Source: Palsa-1447 sp964414785 (GTDB taxonomy: Bacteria > Verrucomicrobiota > Verrucomicrobiia > Opitutales > Opitutaceae). From it: a DNA stretch of 64,000 bases. Below, piece by piece: positions 62,130-64,000 of this stretch; the stretch's first letter is position 1, and each line of letters opens with the position of its first letter. Under the pieces are notes generated by a model that did not search any database, was not told the DNA's origin, and saw only the letters and a list, made by a program, of their open reading frames with translations. The stretch lies in contig CAYPXZ010000001.1 of the NCBI GenBank assembly GCA_964414785.1, positions 151,209 through 215,208 on the forward strand, given 5' to 3'. Position numbers and translations under genes: made by a program.

Positions 62130-63875
62130 TCAGCGATACTCCTCGCCGGTCGAGGCGTTGATTATCTTAAAGTTCTCGATGTGGTAGTTGGGGTCGGCCC
62201 GGAACGCCAGCTGGACCCCGTAGGTCTTCTCCATTCGTACCAGGAGCCCCGCGTCCTCGCTCCGCAGGCGCTCGAGCACCGAGGGGTGCACGAGGACGCG
62301 CAGCGAGTAGACCTTCCCGTCTTTGCGGGCCTGGAGGCGCCGCGCCACGGACGAGAGGCGCCTCTGGAGCTCGACGGACATCGTCGTGTCGGACTTAACG
62401 ATGCCGCGGCCGCGGCAGTACGGGCAGTCCGTATAGAGGTTTGAGGACAGCGACTCCTGCTGGCGTTGGCGCGTCATCTGCATGATGCCGAGCTGGGAGA
62501 TCGGCAGGATGTGGTTCTTCGCCTTGTCGCCCGCCATGAGCTCGACCATCTTCTCGTAGACGGCGTTGCGGTGGCGCCGCTCCTTCATGTCGATGAAGTC
62601 GAGGATGATAAGGCCGCCGAGGTTCCTAAGGCGGATCTGGCGGGCGGCCTCGGAGGCAGCCTCGAGGTTCACGGCGTAGAGGGTGTTCTTCTCGTCGCCT
62701 GAGCGGTTCTTGTGCGAGCCCGTGTTGACGTCGATGGCGATCAGGGCCTCGGTCTCGTCGATCACGATCTCGCCGCCGCTTGGGAGCGGGACCTTGCGCT
62801 GGCCCGTCTGCTCGATCTGGCGCTCGATATTGAAGCGCTCGAAGATCGGGATGCTGTCCGTGTAGAAGGCGATCTTCGAGCGGGAGCGCTTTGAGATGAG
62901 GCCCACGAGATCCTGCGTGCGGTCGTAGTCCGCCTTGTTGTCGATCAGCACGCGGTCGACGTCCTCGGTGAGGAAGTCGCGCACGGTCCGCTCGACGAGG
63001 TCGGGCTCCATGTACAGGTTGCAGGGGGAGCGGTCCGACTGCATCTTGCGCGTGATCTCCTCCCATTTCTTGAGGAGCAGGTGCAGGTCGCGCACGAAAT
63101 AGCGCGGCTTCTTGCCCTCGCCGGCCGTGCGCACGATGACGCCCATCCCCTCGGGGATCGTCAGCTCGTTGATGAGCTGCTTCAGGCGCTTGCGCTCCTG
63201 GATGTCCTCGATCTTGCGGGAGATGCCGCAGCCGTCGCTGTAGGGGGTGAGGATCAGGTAGCGGCCGGGGATCGATAGATTGGTGGTCGTGCGGGGTCCC
63301 TTGGTGCCGATCGGGCCCTTGGTGACCTGGATCACGATGTCGGAGCCGGGGGGGTAGAGGCCGGGGATGTCCTTGACGGTCACCTCGCCCTTGGGCGCGG
63401 AATCGCGCTTCTTGTTGACGCGGACGACCTCGACCGAGGAGTCGGCGGCCGCGGGGAGCATGTCCCAGTAGTGAAGGAACGCGTTCTTCGCGTACCCGAT
63501 GTCGACGAACGCGGCCTTCAGGCCCGGGTCCAGGTTCTTGATCCTGCCCTTGTAGATGCCGCCGACCATGCGGTCGTCGGACTCGCGCTCGATCTCGTAC
63601 TTCTCGAGGCGACCGTCCACGAGAAGCGCGACGCGCTTCTCCAGCGGCTCCGAATTGATGATGAGTTCGCGGTACGAACCCTTCTCCTTCTTGAAAGCGG
63701 CGATGATCTTCTGGAGAAGCGGTCGCTGCTGCGCGCGCTCGGAGGCGCCTGCCTTAAGTTCGGTTGGGTTTACGGATGCGACCTCGCGCTGGATCGGGGG
63801 GCTGGCGAGTTCGGAGTCATACTTCTGCGCGACGTCCTGCGAGACGTCGGAGTTGGGCTGGGATGTTTCGCTCAT
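62130..63875 (-). CDS. rng: Ribonuclease G/E
   Basis: The 581-residue endoribonuclease cleaves single-stranded RNA in rRNA maturation and mRNA decay. It has the S1 domain (GGIYKGRIKNLDPGLKAAFV, DIGYAKNAFLHYWD), the 5'-sensor/RNase H-like part, catalytic aspartates in ALIAIDVNTGSHKNRSG and GLIILDFIDMKERRH, and a zinc-link CPYCRGRG. It lacks the long C-terminal scaffold of E. coli RNase E, so it is the short G-like form. The N-terminal 60 residues are a polar extension before LQKIIAAFKKEKGSYRELII. Its terminator is probably at 61820-61850. Confidence 0.95.
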   Translation of the reverse strand: MSETSQPNSDVSQDVAQKYDSELASPPIQREVASVNPTELKAGASERAQQRPLLQKIIAAFKKEKGSYRELIINSEPLEKRVALLVDGRLEKYEIERESDDRMVGGIYKGRIKNLDPGLKAAFVDIGYAKNAFLHYWDMLPAAADSSVEVVRVNKKRDSAPKGEVTVKDIPGLYPPGSDIVIQVTKGPIGTKGPRTTTNLSIPGRYLILTPYSDGCGISRKIEDIQERKRLKQLINELTIPEGMGVIVRTAGEGKKPRYFVRDLHLLLKKWEEITRKMQSDRSPCNLYMEPDLVERTVRDFLTEDVDRVLIDNKADYDRTQDLVGLISKRSRSKIAFYTDSIPIFERFNIERQIEQTGQRKVPLPSGGEIVIDETEALIAIDVNTGSHKNRSGDEKNTLYAVNLEAASEAARQIRLRNLGGLIILDFIDMKERRHRNAVYEKMVELMAGDKAKNHILPISQLGIMQMTRQRQQESLSSNLYTDCPYCRGRGIVKSDTTMSVELQRRLSSVARRLQARKDGKVYSLRVLVHPSVLERLRSEDAGLLVRMEKTYGVQLAFRADPNYHIENFKIINASTGEEYR

Positions 63876-64000
63876 TTGGGGCTCTGTCTTGGTTGTGAAC
63901 GGGGCCCCCTCGGGCGCGGGTTGCGGCGCAGGAGATTCCGGCAGGGCGGTCGTTATCGCGGGTCGGACGCATGGTCATGCGAAGTCCTTCCGGAAGCGAT
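63876..64000. other. Upstream region of rng
   Basis: No gene is recognised in the last 125 bases. A short minus-strand frame opens at an ATG near 63982, but it is out of frame with rng and is not supported. Promoter elements are not evident. Confidence 0.4.

Noticed and set aside
1..64000. tRNA, rRNA or CRISPR array
   Set aside because: No T-loop/anticodon arrangements outside genes, no rRNA sequence and no regularly spaced direct repeats with unique spacers were seen.

Overview
The window is GC-rich, tightly packed bacterial DNA. Many gene pairs overlap by 1-4 bases or sit less than 30 bases apart. Gene content points to a free-living, polysaccharide-degrading member of the Verrucomicrobiota, most likely Opitutaceae-like. 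The clues are several secreted glycoside hydrolases (GH5, GH127, GH2, GH35 and a GH141-like beta-helix protein), a DUF2911 protein, an ADOP-type permease, a RuBisCO-like protein operon, and a large surface protein with repeats of a kind common in that phylum. The taxonomic call is inference; no rRNA gene is present.

Layout. 1-8.1 kb: a heavy-metal RND efflux operon (cusCBA-like, minus strand) diverges from a three-gene plus-strand cassette (small one-TM protein, periplasmic metal-sensor-like protein, ECF sigma factor) that resembles CnrYXH. 8.2-20.7 kb: a DUF2911 protein, a GH5 hydrolase, a purine/uracil-type permease, a LivJ-like binding protein, a GH127 arabinofuranosidase, an operon of outer-membrane barrel, cupredoxin and adenylate cyclase, and a secreted beta-helix protein. 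20.9-22.1 kb: a DEAD-box helicase. 22.1-32.2 kb: an L-arabinose/hemicellulose locus, araBAD on the minus strand diverging from a sodium:solute symporter, an aldose epimerase and a GH2 beta-galactosidase. 32.2-37.5 kb: yceH and a sulfur cluster (RuBisCO-like protein, cupin and PLP enzyme, diverging from an O-acetylhomoserine sulfhydrylase) that looks like a methylthioadenosine-salvage shunt. 37.5-41.2 kb: DUF3574, an oligopeptide-binding lipoprotein and a GPH-type sugar transporter. 41.2-47.5 kb: a transglutaminase protein with a pseudopilin-like tail and an ADOP permease, each preceded by a copy of the same 64-bp element. 47.7-55.1 kb: a heterodimeric ABC exporter, then an NfeD/NfeD/FloA membrane-microdomain operon. 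55.1-62.1 kb: a looser accessory segment (DUF899, VOC protein, GH35, repeat-rich surface protein) strewn with repeats that look like insertion-sequence ends. 62.1-63.9 kb: ribonuclease G/E.

How it works together. Secreted hydrolases (GH127, GH2, GH35, GH5, GH141-like) would release arabinose, galactose and other sugars from plant or algal polysaccharides. The SSS and GPH transporters import them, GalM converts anomers, and AraA/AraB/AraD feed arabinose into the pentose phosphate pathway. Independently, the metal-sensing cassette would control efflux of Cu/Ag/Ni/Co-type ions, and the RuBisCO-like protein/cupin/sulfhydrylase set would recycle the methylthio group of S-adenosylmethionine by-products into methionine while producing an isoprenoid precursor.

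Strongest leads: the RuBisCO-like protein/cupin/sulfhydrylase cluster; the duplicated 64-bp element with its conserved palindrome; the CnrYXH-like cassette beside cusCBA; the barrel/cupredoxin/cyclase operon; and the transglutaminase-pseudopilin fusion.
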